From NCBI GenBank assembly GCA_002407045.1, contig DHKB01000048.1:24937-88936 (forward strand): 64,000 nt of DNA, in the 5' to 3' direction. The notes below the pieces were generated by a model, which ran no database searches, had not been told where the DNA came from, and worked only from the letters and a program-made list of their open reading frames with translations. This document shows, one piece after another, positions 51,324 to 59,589 of this stretch. Numbering within the stretch: position 1 is the stretch's first letter; each line of letters begins with the position of its first letter. This DNA is from Candidatus Bruticola papionis. GTDB lineage: Bacteria > Vulcanimicrobiota > Xenobia > Xenobiales > Xenobiaceae. The translations under genes and the position numbers were made by a program.

Positions 51324-53297
51324 CTACTTTTTCAACTTGTTTTGTTTTACTAAAATAGCTTCCATTTCGTCTAAAAGCTGATCCATAAGATCGGTAGCAG
51401 CTTTAATGGCGTCGGGCTTAGTTAAATCTACACCGGCGATTTTTAAAATATCGACTGGAGGAGTCGAAACGCTGCTGGAAAGCATCTTCAAATAAGCGTC
51501 ACGAGCCGGAGCGCCTTCGTTATGCACTTTTTCAGCAATAGCTATACCGCTGGACATACCGGCAGCATAGGAGAAGACATAGAACTTATAATATAAGTGA
51601 GGTATGTAGGCCCATTCAATGCCGTCATTGGCATCGATAGTAAACTCGGGGCCATAATAATCACGTACTAAATCAGCGTAAGTTTTATTAAGGAAATCAG
51701 CCGTGAGCGTCTGTCCCTTTTCACTGGCTTCATGGATACGCAACTCAAAATCGGCAAACAAAGCCTGACGATAAATGGTAGAACGAATGCCATCAAGCAT
51801 TTCATTTATAAGATAGAGCTTTTCGGCATCGTCTTTGGCGTTGGCGATTAAATAATCGGACAAGAACTTTTCGTTGCAAGTAGAGGCTACTTCAGCCACA
51901 AAAGGTACGTATCCAGAAGTGCTGTAAGTTTGGTTAGCATAGTTTAAGTTGCTATGCATGGCATGGCCGAATTCATGAGCTACGGTCGACATGTCGTCGA
52001 AAGAATTCATGTAATTTAATTTAACAAAAGGATGGCAGCCATAAATGCTAGCGCAACTGGCCCCACTATCTTTGTCAGCGTGAGGATAGACATCGACCCA
52101 ACCATTTTTCAAATCTAAGCCGTAAGTTAAAGATTTTACGTACTTGTCACCCAAAGGAGCCAGAGCTTTGGGCACAATTTTGCAAGCTTCTTCGTAGGAT
52201 ATATCACGGCTGACAGTCGGAACTAATGGAGTATAAAGGTCATAAAGATGGATATCATTAAGCCCCATCAGTTTCTTGCGCAAGCTGATGTAGCGATGCA
52301 AAGGAGCAGTATTCGCTTTTACGGTATTTACCACATTGCGATAAACTTGCTCAGGAATATTATCTTTATCTAAATAAGCTTGCAAAGCAGAATCATAGCC
52401 GCGAGACTGAGCCAAGAATGAAGAGAAATGGACCTGGCCAGCCATAATGGAAGCGAAAGTGTTGCGATAATCGTTAAGAGCACCAAAGAATTTTTCTACA
52501 GTATCTTTACGTACCCGACGATCTTTACTAGCTCTGTATTTAGCATAGTTGGAAAAAGTCAGTTGCACATCTTTGCCATTTTCATCTTTAATGACAGGCA
52601 ACTTAATATCCGAATAAAGAGACTGGAAGGTCTTTTCAAAGTCGGAAGGCAACTCGTTTAAGTCTATTTCGGCTAATTGGTTATCACCAGCTAAAGAAAG
52701 GATGCGCTCTTCTTCAGGAGACAAAATATGAGCTTTACGGCGGCGGGCTCCCTCAATCCAAGGCAAATATTCTTTCATTACTGGGTGATCAGCCACAGCT
52801 TTTTCGATAACGGAAGCATCTATTTTTAGTAATTCGTCACGAATAAAAGCAGTGTTGGCCATAAAGCTGCGCATGGCGGCTTGGGCTCTAGCATCCATGT
52901 CTTGAAGTTTGGCATTACGTAAATCAGTAGTGAGACGCAAGTTACTGTACAAAGTTACGCTGTTGGCCAGACGGCGTGTGTTGAAGTAAGCTTGCATACA
53001 GTTGAACAGAGCTTCACTATCACTGAGTTTGCCTTTATAAGCTACTATAGAATCGATACCGGTTTTAGTTTTAACCAAAGCATCTTCAAAATCAGCTTCA
53101 TTTTTGAAAAGAGCTGATAAATTCCATTTATAACGATCGGGAATATTACTCCTGGACATATTGGAATCAGGAACAAAATTATTCACACTTGCCACCCCAG
53201 CTTTGGGAGATTCTTTAGGAGAGTTGGGAGCGGCGAATGAGGGAGCGCCTAAAGCCAAAACAAGGGCTATAGCGGCATAAGCTGCATATTTATTCAC
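51324..53297 (-). CDS. Exported M3-family oligoendopeptidase (PepF-like)
   Basis: A 657-residue zinc oligopeptidase with the M3 motif H441-E442-x2-H445 (AHEFGHAMHS) and the following helix with the third-ligand Glu (FVAEVASTCNE). The PepF-type N-terminal region (RYKWNLSALFKNEADFE) begins at about residue 55. The start is GTG 53297: GAAGGAGG lies eight bases upstream, and the first 24 residues then form a signal peptide (AAIALVLALGAPSFA). Most PepF enzymes are cytoplasmic, so an exported form is unusual and fits a role in trimming peptides made by outer proteases before POT-type import. That link is inference. It is a single gene with a convergent terminator. Confidence 0.93.
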   Translation of the reverse strand: MNKYAAYAAIALVLALGAPSFAAPNSPKESPKAGVASVNNFVPDSNMSRSNIPDRYKWNLSALFKNEADFEDALVKTKTGIDSIVAYKGKLSDSEALFNCMQAYFNTRRLANSVTLYSNLRLTTDLRNAKLQDMDARAQAAMRSFMANTAFIRDELLKIDASVIEKAVADHPVMKEYLPWIEGARRRKAHILSPEEERILSLAGDNQLAEIDLNELPSDFEKTFQSLYSDIKLPVIKDENGKDVQLTFSNYAKYRASKDRRVRKDTVEKFFGALNDYRNTFASIMAGQVHFSSFLAQSRGYDSALQAYLDKDNIPEQVYRNVVNTVKANTAPLHRYISLRKKLMGLNDIHLYDLYTPLVPTVSRDISYEEACKIVPKALAPLGDKYVKSLTYGLDLKNGWVDVYPHADKDSGASCASIYGCHPFVKLNYMNSFDDMSTVAHEFGHAMHSNLNYANQTYSTSGYVPFVAEVASTCNEKFLSDYLIANAKDDAEKLYLINEMLDGIRSTIYRQALFADFELRIHEASEKGQTLTADFLNKTYADLVRDYYGPEFTIDANDGIEWAYIPHLYYKFYVFSYAAGMSSGIAIAEKVHNEGAPARDAYLKMLSSSVSTPPVDILKIAGVDLTKPDAIKAATDLMDQLLDEMEAILVKQNKLKK

Positions 53298-53391
53298 AGG
53301 ACAAGCCTCCTTCAATATTATAAGCGCCAAGATCTTACCACATTTTAGTGCAAAGCCCCTTTGCAAAGACGTCCGGAATGTAGAATGACCG

Positions 53392-53412
53392 CTCCCCGCA
53401 GAATGCGGGGAG
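53392..53412. other. G+C-rich hairpin in the divergent region between oligopeptidase and ricT
   Basis: CTCCCCGCA (53392-53400) and TGCGGGGAG (53404-53412) form a perfect 9-bp stem with a GAA loop. It lies between divergently transcribed genes, where a terminator is not expected, about 90 bases upstream of each. It may be an operator or a leader structure. Confidence 0.5.
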
Positions 53413-53503
53413 TTTAATAAGTAAACGGCGAAGGCTAGCCCCCTCAAAGAAACCAGCAATATGACAAGGCGAGCATTTTTTAACTTGTCAGCCCCAAAAA
53501 CAC

Positions 53504-54187
53504 ATGAAAAAATATTACGAAGTCAGCATATTAGCCACTAAGGCACCACTTTTTTTTGAAGCGTCCAATGGGACTGAATACAATCCAGGACAAAAAGTAA
53601 TAGTCGAAGGAGCGCGGGGCAGGGAGCTTGCTACAATCACCGATTCTCCAGCGCTTTTAAGCGACGCTTCCCCTAATTGTACAGCCGCTTTGGTCTCAGC
53701 AACCAATCCTGGAGTGCCCAATATAATAGTTGGCCCCGCTTCTAAAGAAGATATTGTTTTAGCTAAAGAGCGGGAGTTGCAAGCCAACCAAGCTCTGAAA
53801 TTGGTTAAAGATCGTGTAGAATTTCATAAACTGGCCATGAGGATACTTTCAGCCTACATCACTCTGGACGGAAGCAGAATCGTCATAGAATTCTATGCTG
53901 AACAAAGAGTCGATTTCAGAGCTTTAGTTCACGACTTGGCTTCTAAATTAAAAATGCGCATAGAGCTGCGCCAGATAGGGCCACGCGACAGAGCCATTTT
54001 GGTGGGCGGACGAGGCGTATGTGGGCGGAACCTGTGCTGTTCCACCTGGCTACGCGATTTTTCTTCAGTATCGATAAGAATGGCTAAAAACCAAAAGATG
54101 CCTCTCAACCCAGGCAAAGTGTCCGGAGCTTGCGGACGTCTGATGTGCTGCTTAAAATTTGAGCCCAATCAGGCCACTAACAATTGA
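53504..54187 (+). CDS. ricT: PSP1-domain protein RicT (YaaT-like)
   Basis: A 227-residue PSP1-family protein. The domain core (DGSRIVIEFYAEQRVDFRAL and RIELRQIGPRDRA) is followed by the two cysteine groups typical of RicT: GVCGRNLCC (C173, C178, C179) and GACGRLMCC (C210, C215, C216). In Bacillus, RicT joins RicA and RicF in an Fe-S-containing complex that works with RNase Y in mRNA maturation and influences development. In other phyla RicT often occurs alone, as here. ATG 53504 fits the family start, but no Shine-Dalgarno sequence is visible upstream. Family assignment is strong; its partners in this organism are unknown. Confidence 0.92.
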   Translation: MKKYYEVSILATKAPLFFEASNGTEYNPGQKVIVEGARGRELATITDSPALLSDASPNCTAALVSATNPGVPNIIVGPASKEDIVLAKERELQANQALKLVKDRVEFHKLAMRILSAYITLDGSRIVIEFYAEQRVDFRALVHDLASKLKMRIELRQIGPRDRAILVGGRGVCGRNLCCSTWLRDFSSVSIRMAKNQKMPLNPGKVSGACGRLMCCLKFEPNQATNN

Positions 54188-54201
54188 GAGCAAAACAAAT
54201 A

Positions 54202-54242
54202 GGGCCTCACTCTTTCAAAACAAAAGTAGAAGAGCGAGGCCC
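54202..54242. terminator. Convergent hairpin between ricT and the Ser/Gly-rich protein gene
   Basis: A 13-bp stem with one G-U pair (GGGCCTCACTCTT at 54202-54214 with AAGAGCGAGGCCC at 54230-54242). The tracts beside it are T- or A-rich but interrupted. Confidence 0.8.
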
Positions 54243-54276
54243 AACTTCGCGAAGGGCTATTCATTTAAGCTTTGCA

Positions 54277-55461
54277 CTAAGCTAAAAAAGCACCCTTGGC
54301 AGAGAAAGCTTTCTCATACATAGCTTTCAACTCGGAGAGAGAAAGAATGCCATCAGTCATTTCGGAATTGTATTTGACTGTCAATTCGTTGGTAGACATA
54401 GCAGTAGATTGCAAGTTTTGCACGGCCACTATGTCAGGGCTGATACTAGGAGCATCGTTCAAACCGCAAGCTGACACATAATCAGAGATCATGGAATCAT
54501 ATCCTTGACCGTACATATCTTGAACTTGTTGCATATATTCGGAATAGTCAAACTCGGGAACAAGAGCAGAATTGTCACTAAGCTTGGTTCCTTCAGCAAT
54601 GGTGCCGTTTTGATAGAGAGAAGTCAAACCTTCATAGGCGATCGAATTGTCGTTAAAGACGTAGAGAGTATCCTTAAAGCCGAGCGAAGACAGCGTAGAA
54701 GAATGGCTATCATCTAAGGCATTCTTCTTATCGCTCACAGAAGGAGTTGTGTTCTGGAAGTAAGAGGTGAGACCACTTGTAGAGCTCTTGCTGCCTGTCA
54801 AGCTAGAAGGCAAAGTATTTTTGGAAGCTAAGTTGTTGCGAACTTGAGCATTCCACTTATCCATACTAGCCAAAAGAGAACCATCTTGTAAGCAACTGGG
54901 AGCACAGCTTTGCACATTCTGGCTAGGCATAGATCCATAAGTTTTGATACCAATAACATCTCTATAGTATTGGGTAGCAGCTTCAGGGGTCATAACACAA
55001 TCGGCCAGACTACGCACAGCGGTAGGATCCTGACCATTAGCGGTAGCGGAAGTGCCAGCTAAAGCGGCATTGGCAGCCTTCTTGGTCCAAGCGGAAGCAT
55101 AGTCGCTAATAGAATCATAATTGTCGCCCTTAAGTTCTATGGGATAATTGGCAGCTCCCTGCGGATCTTTAAGATTAAAGGCAGCGTCACTGCGCTCTTG
55201 AAGCTGCTGCTGCATCTGAGCGGTAGTGAAAAAAGCAGACTCACTTTGAGAAGTGGAAGAAGAGCCCAACAAGTTGGAAACACTGCCGGTAGCCTCTACA
55301 CCGGCGCTAGAGCCAGAACTGGAAGTAGCGGATACCGAGCCGACAAGACCGTTGGTAACACCGGACAAAGCTTTGGTAGCGCTAACACTTGCCCCTCCGG
55401 AGACTTGCGCACTTCGCACAGACTGAACATTGACACTGTTGTTAACTTGCTGTGAAATCAT
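54277..55461 (-). CDS. Ser/Gly/Ala-rich protein with an EF-hand-like C-terminus
   Basis: A 394-residue protein of unknown function, if ATG 55461 is the start (GAGGG four bases upstream). An in-frame ATG at 55581 has a good AAGGA site and lies just after a near-consensus promoter, but the 40 extra codons use CGA, CGG, AGG and GGG, unlike the rest of the window, so I read them as leader. The first 100 residues are low-complexity Ser/Gly/Val/Ala with MISQQ at the start, like the MISN and MINS starts of the S8 proteases. The rest is mixed alpha/beta with no enzyme motif. The C-terminus has TDGILSLSELKAMYEKAF, where D, G, S and E fall at EF-hand positions 5, 6, 9 and 12. Surface location and calcium binding are inference. 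Confidence 0.72.
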   Translation of the reverse strand: MISQQVNNSVNVQSVRSAQVSGGASVSATKALSGVTNGLVGSVSATSSSGSSAGVEATGSVSNLLGSSSTSQSESAFFTTAQMQQQLQERSDAAFNLKDPQGAANYPIELKGDNYDSISDYASAWTKKAANAALAGTSATANGQDPTAVRSLADCVMTPEAATQYYRDVIGIKTYGSMPSQNVQSCAPSCLQDGSLLASMDKWNAQVRNNLASKNTLPSSLTGSKSSTSGLTSYFQNTTPSVSDKKNALDDSHSSTLSSLGFKDTLYVFNDNSIAYEGLTSLYQNGTIAEGTKLSDNSALVPEFDYSEYMQQVQDMYGQGYDSMISDYVSACGLNDAPSISPDIVAVQNLQSTAMSTNELTVKYNSEMTDGILSLSELKAMYEKAFSAKGAFLA

Positions 55462-55597
55462 CTGACCCTCAACAATCTGAAGTTTTAAGCGAGCCCCGCC
55501 CCTATTAAATCGCTCATCGGGACGACGCCAAGCACCTCTGAGTCGGTTCAAAATATCGCACCGCGAAATTCGTCGACTCATCTAATTCCTTGGCTCA

Positions 55598-55626
55598 ATT
55601 ATCACCACAAAGGAATAAGAAGTCAA
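55598..55626 (-). promoter_or_regulatory. Near-consensus sigma-70 promoter of the Ser/Gly-rich protein gene
   Basis: On the minus strand TTGACT (55626-55621) and GATAAT (55603-55598) are separated by exactly 17 bases. Transcription would start near 55591, giving either a 10-base or a 130-base leader depending on which ATG is used. Confidence 0.65.
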
Positions 55627-55684
55627 CAGAAAGCAGGAAAAACTTTAATAAAAAAAGGGTTTTTAGTCCTTCCCTCTTTTGCAT

Positions 55685-56398
55685 TTAATTAAATAATTTA
55701 GTGATAAAATCGAATAAGGGACATAAAATGAAGGGAAAAAACATAGCGGGAATATAATTGGCCAATTTCAATTTAGTGACGTCCAACATATTTAGGCCTA
55801 TGCCCATAACAATAACTGAACCGACACAATTAAGTTCTCCAATAGAGGCCTCCGTCAAAAACGGGGCTACAAAACCAGCACTGGCGGCGATACCGCCCTC
55901 AACCAAAAAGATAGGCACAGCCGATAAAGCTACGCCAGGGCCCATTGTGGAAGCAAAAAATATAGAGGAAGTTACGTCAATAGCAGACTTGGCAAAAAGG
56001 ATAGTATGATCGCCACGCAAACCGTCTTGTAAAGCTCCCATTACAGCCATTGAGCCTATGCAATAAAAAATTGAAGCATAAGCAAATCCCTGAGCGAAAG
56101 AATGACCTTCTCCAGAGCTGCCTACAGAAAATTTTCGTCCAACTATAGTACCAAAACGCTCCAAACGTGTACTTAAGTGAAGCCATTCACCGACAAAAGC
56201 TCCAAATACCATAGACATAATAACGACTAAGGGCTGCTTACTGGTATTTAAACCGCTAACTCCTATAAATAGAAGACACAGAGCTAAGCCCCCCATAACC
56301 GTTTTATTAAAGTGACGAGGGATGCCCTTTTTAAACAAGAGTCCTAAAGCAGATCCTACAATTACAGAAGCAGCATTGGTAATGGAGCCTATTAACAT
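55685..56398 (-). CDS. DUF554 family membrane protein
   Basis: A 237-residue polytopic membrane protein with six or seven hydrophobic segments. The start MLIGSITNAASVIVGSALGLLF, the GVSGL segment and the glycine-rich helices (GVALSAVPIFLVEGGIAASAG) match DUF554, a widespread putative transporter family (YdfK/YqgA). The function is not established. ATG 56398 begins with a typical family N-terminus, though no clear ribosome-binding site is visible. It lies downstream of the acetyltransferase gene on the same strand, behind that gene's terminator, so it may be its own transcript. The end of the gene is about 220 bases before the promoter-proximal part of the next gene. Confidence 0.88.
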   Translation of the reverse strand: MLIGSITNAASVIVGSALGLLFKKGIPRHFNKTVMGGLALCLLFIGVSGLNTSKQPLVVIMSMVFGAFVGEWLHLSTRLERFGTIVGRKFSVGSSGEGHSFAQGFAYASIFYCIGSMAVMGALQDGLRGDHTILFAKSAIDVTSSIFFASTMGPGVALSAVPIFLVEGGIAASAGFVAPFLTEASIGELNCVGSVIVMGIGLNMLDVTKLKLANYIPAMFFPFILCPLFDFITKLFN

Positions 56399-56416
56399 TT
56401 ATATCTATACTTTCTA

Positions 56417-56453
56417 TTTAAACAAAATTAAGCCGCAGCCTAAAACTGCGGCT
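56417..56453 (-). terminator. Rho-independent terminator after the acetyltransferase gene
   Basis: On the minus strand AGCCGCAG (56453-56446) pairs with CTGCGGCT (56438-56431), followed by TAATTTTGTTT. It marks the probable end of the long lpt-to-acetyltransferase operon. Confidence 0.75.
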
Positions 56454-56492
56454 CGCCTATGATTGTTGTTTTTTTTCCCCGCCGTCAACCTT

Positions 56493-57071
56493 TCAAGGCA
56501 AAGTTTTTATCACTCGACAAGGGTTACCATAGGCCAGAACATGAGCGGGAATGTCTTTGGTAACAACGCTTCCAGCTCCTATTACCGTTTTTTCTCCTAT
56601 AGTAACTCCAGGAAGAACAACAACATTGCCTCCCAGCCACACTCCATCTTTAATAGTGATTGGCTGGGCGGTTTCTAAACCTTGAAGCCGCTTTTCGCTA
56701 TCCAAAGGGTGAATAGCGGTATATATTCCGCAATTAGGGCCAATTAAAACATTATTACCTATAGTCACAGGGGCGCAATCAAGCACAACACAATTGTAAT
56801 TTATATAACAATTGCTACCTATGCTGATATTTTCTCCATAATCACAGGCAAAATGCGCCATTATAGCGTTGTTATCTCCGAAAAACCCGAACAACTTTCG
56901 AGCGATTTCAGCAGCTTTTTCACTGTCATTTGGTATATAAGCATTAAATTCTTCCACCAAAGACAAAGCTTTACGGCGCCTTCGCAGCAAATCTTCATCA
57001 GCTGGGCTATATACCAAACCTGAAACCATTTTTTCAAATTCGGTTAGACCGTTTTCTAAGCTATTAGCCAT
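56493..57071 (-). CDS. Sugar O-acetyltransferase (maltose/galactoside acetyltransferase type)
   Basis: A 192-residue hexapeptide-repeat enzyme. The N-terminal helical part (MVSGLVYSPADEDLLRRRRKA) is the Mac domain of maltose and galactoside acetyltransferases. The left-handed beta-helix follows, with IGNNVLIGPNCGIYTAIHP, where the His is the catalytic base, and VWLGGNVVVLPGVTIGEKTVIGAGSVV. It acetylates sugar hydroxyl groups from acetyl-CoA. It starts three bases after the Sel1 gene stop, so the two are translationally coupled. That tie to the envelope operon suggests a possible role in surface-sugar modification, though maltose-type detoxification is the default reading for the family. Confidence 0.93.
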   Translation of the reverse strand: MANSLENGLTEFEKMVSGLVYSPADEDLLRRRRKALSLVEEFNAYIPNDSEKAAEIARKLFGFFGDNNAIMAHFACDYGENISIGSNCYINYNCVVLDCAPVTIGNNVLIGPNCGIYTAIHPLDSEKRLQGLETAQPITIKDGVWLGGNVVVLPGVTIGEKTVIGAGSVVTKDIPAHVLAYGNPCRVIKTLP

Positions 57072-57074
57072 AAT

Positions 57075-59126
57075 TTATTCAGCCTCATCAGTAACAGCTT
57101 CGCTCTTTTCCTGAGTTTCATAAACTTTAATAAACTCTTCAAGTTCTTGGGTAGATAAATAGTTGAAGCCAAAAGCCAAACGCTCAGCCAAAGCGGGCAA
57201 TTGCTTAGATTCAACTCCTTCAAGCAAGGCGACGTTGTCTTTGCCCTCTGCATCTCCGTGCTCGGCGGCTTTCTTAAACCACTCTCCAGCGACTTCATAA
57301 TTTTTATTGACAACTAAACCAGTAAAATAGGCTACACCCAAAGCATTTTCAGCATTGCTATAACCTTGACCAGCAGCACGACGCCACCATTTCAAAGCCT
57401 TTTGATTATTTTGTTCATTGGCCCGGCCATAATAGTAGCAATAACCTAAGTTGTTTTGGGCAATAGCGTAGCCACTGCGAGCTACATTGTTCCAATGAGT
57501 AATGCACTTGCTGAAATTTTTCTGCGTGCCCACGCCTTCGTAGAACATGCACCCTAAGGCGTAGTCAGCTAAAATACTTCCTTTGTCAGCAGCTTTATTG
57601 AAAAGCTTAAAAGCCGCTTTAGGATTAGCCTTGACACCTTCTCCCAAAAGATAAGCCGCGCCCAGATAGGCTTGAGCCTCAGTTATATCTTGGTCAGCCG
57701 CGCTGCGCAAAAGTTGGGCCGATTTAGCATAATCTTGGGAGACAATCACACCACTTCTATAGCACATGGCCAGCTCGTACTGAGCTTCTCCATCTCCTTG
57801 ATCGGCTGCTTCTGTATAAAGCTCAACGGCGCGGCCCATGTCCTGCTCTACTCCTTGTCCCAACGCATAGCAACGTCCTAAGCAATATTTAGCCGACGGG
57901 ATACCGTGCTCGGCAGCTACGCCGTACCAGCGGGCCGCCTCATTGTAATTTTGCTCTGTACCTTTACCTTGCTCATAAAGCGAAGCTAGTTGCAACTGCG
58001 CTTTAGGGTAATTCTGGGCAGCAGCTTTGGAAAAATATTCGAAGGCTTTGCGGTAGTCACGCCCCACACCGAAAGCATTTAAATAAGCCCAACCAGCATT
58101 GTACTGAGCTCCAGCCAGCCCCTGATCTGCGGCTTCCACAAATAAACGCGCAGCTTCGCGCGGATTGCGTTGCACGCCCTCGCCATTTTTGTAGCAAACA
58201 CCCAAGTTATTTTGAGCTTTAGCATTACCACCGGAAGCAGCCCGCTGGTACCAAGAGAAGGCTTTATTTACATCCTTTTCTACTCCGGAACCAGCGCTAT
58301 AACACATACCCAAATTACATTGGGCGCTGGCCTCTCCAGCATTGGCGGCTCTGAAATAAAGTTCGATAGCTTTTTGTTGGTCTTTTTCTACACCCTGGCC
58401 CAAATCGTAGCAAACGCCTAAATTGTACATAGCGTTGGGTAACTTCTGATTGGCTGCTCGCAAAAACCAAGCAGCAGCCTGTTGATAGTCACGCTCTACA
58501 CCACGGCCAAAATAGTAGTAACGACCTAAGTTGTTTTGGGCTTCGGGAATTCCACCAAAAGCTGCACTTTCGTAATAGCTGGCAGCAGTAGCAAAATTTT
58601 GTTCTACGCCGCGGCCATTTTCATAGCAAAGGCCAAGATAATACTGGGCCAAGTGGTCATCTTGTTCACTGGCTTTGGCTAACCACTCAGCAGCTTTGGC
58701 ATAGTCAAGTTCTACACCGTCGCCTTTATAGTAGCAACGTCCCAAAAAGCTCTGTGCCCCCACATGTCCACTTTCAGCTGCTTCAGTAAAAAATTTAATG
58801 GCTTTAGGAAAGACCTTCTCGCTGTAATACTGTTGTGCCAACTGGTAGTTATATTCTGGAGTTCCAGCCGCTGGAGCTGGTTTTTTTTTGCTCGTACTAA
58901 GCTGAATTTCTGGTTCATCTTTAGCTGAAAGCAAATTTGGCAAGCAGCTTTCAGACAGGCAATAGGAAGCTGCCGGTTCAAATGTTTCCACAGCAGGCAA
59001 TTCTTTGACAGGCTGAGCTTGCGCAGTCCCCACTAAAGCAAGAACCAAACAAAAGGTAAACATTCCCCCACTAAATTTATATCTAAAGGGAGATTTGCAT
59101 ATTGTATTTTCCTGTTCTAAATGCAC
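57075..59126 (-). CDS. Secreted Sel1-repeat protein with about 15 repeats
   Basis: A 683-residue protein built almost entirely of Sel1-like repeats. After a signal peptide (hydrophobic FTFCLVLALVGTAQA ending at about residue 38) and a 60-residue linker, about 15 units of 36 residues run from about 95 to 635. Each has the form Q-x-x-L-G-x-C-Y-x-x-G-x-G-V-x-x-[DN]-x-x-K-A-x-x-[WL]-[YF]-x-x-A-A. A short Glu-rich tail ends the chain. Sel1 arrays are solenoids that bind other proteins, often in envelope complexes or host interaction. GTG 59126 has GAGG at six bases. It lies downstream of the RuvC-fold gene and is coupled to the acetyltransferase gene. Confidence 0.94.
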   Translation of the reverse strand: MHLEQENTICKSPFRYKFSGGMFTFCLVLALVGTAQAQPVKELPAVETFEPAASYCLSESCLPNLLSAKDEPEIQLSTSKKKPAPAAGTPEYNYQLAQQYYSEKVFPKAIKFFTEAAESGHVGAQSFLGRCYYKGDGVELDYAKAAEWLAKASEQDDHLAQYYLGLCYENGRGVEQNFATAASYYESAAFGGIPEAQNNLGRYYYFGRGVERDYQQAAAWFLRAANQKLPNAMYNLGVCYDLGQGVEKDQQKAIELYFRAANAGEASAQCNLGMCYSAGSGVEKDVNKAFSWYQRAASGGNAKAQNNLGVCYKNGEGVQRNPREAARLFVEAADQGLAGAQYNAGWAYLNAFGVGRDYRKAFEYFSKAAAQNYPKAQLQLASLYEQGKGTEQNYNEAARWYGVAAEHGIPSAKYCLGRCYALGQGVEQDMGRAVELYTEAADQGDGEAQYELAMCYRSGVIVSQDYAKSAQLLRSAADQDITEAQAYLGAAYLLGEGVKANPKAAFKLFNKAADKGSILADYALGCMFYEGVGTQKNFSKCITHWNNVARSGYAIAQNNLGYCYYYGRANEQNNQKALKWWRRAAGQGYSNAENALGVAYFTGLVVNKNYEVAGEWFKKAAEHGDAEGKDNVALLEGVESKQLPALAERLAFGFNYLSTQELEEFIKVYETQEKSEAVTDEAE

Positions 59127-59190
59127 CTTGCACCTCTATAGCTTCAAATAGCTTCGCCCGCAAGCGAGCGTACATTCGGCTTTTTTCGTA

Positions 59191-59589
59191 TCAGCTAATA
59201 TGGGAAGCGATAAAATCTTCTGCTAAAACAACAGCTGCGTAATCATCATAAAGTTCGGGTGGAAAAAGCAAGCTTAAAGGCAAAAAACGTCTCAATCCAG
59301 TGGGAGGATGGTCCTGAAAATAACGGAGCCTAGCTCTTTCGGTAGAATGGGTTTCGTCAACTACGATAACTTCACACGCCAAGGCTTCTTGTACAATCCG
59401 TACAACTTGTGCAGAACCAGTACTTCCACCTACAATGACATGGCTAAAATTATACAAGCTGCTTAGTTCAGAGCACAGCCCACCCAACGAAGTAACTGCT
59501 AAAACTCTGTGTTCCAGCACCCCTTTATCTGAAGAAACTACAGCAGCCCCACACTTTTTGCTACCAGGATCTATCGACAAAACTATCAA
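59191..59589 (-). CDS. RuvC/YqgF-fold (RNase H-like) protein linked to DUF3084
   Basis: A 132-residue RNase H-fold protein. D7 in SIDPGSKKCG, the VVDETHST segment (D78-E79) and D115-D116 in DDYAAVVLAE are at the positions expected for the acidic metal ligands of YqgF/RuvX and RuvC. It is shorter than RuvC and closest in layout to the YqgF/RuvX group, which includes the pre-16S rRNA processing nuclease. TTG 59589 overlaps the TGA of the DUF3084 gene by four bases and has GGGGAGGGG nine bases upstream, so it is translationally coupled. The pairing with DUF3084 recalls cyanobacterial genomes. Nuclease activity is inferred. Confidence 0.82.
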   Translation of the reverse strand: MIVLSIDPGSKKCGAAVVSSDKGVLEHRVLAVTSLGGLCSELSSLYNFSHVIVGGSTGSAQVVRIVQEALACEVIVVDETHSTERARLRYFQDHPPTGLRRFLPLSLLFPPELYDDYAAVVLAEDFIASHIS

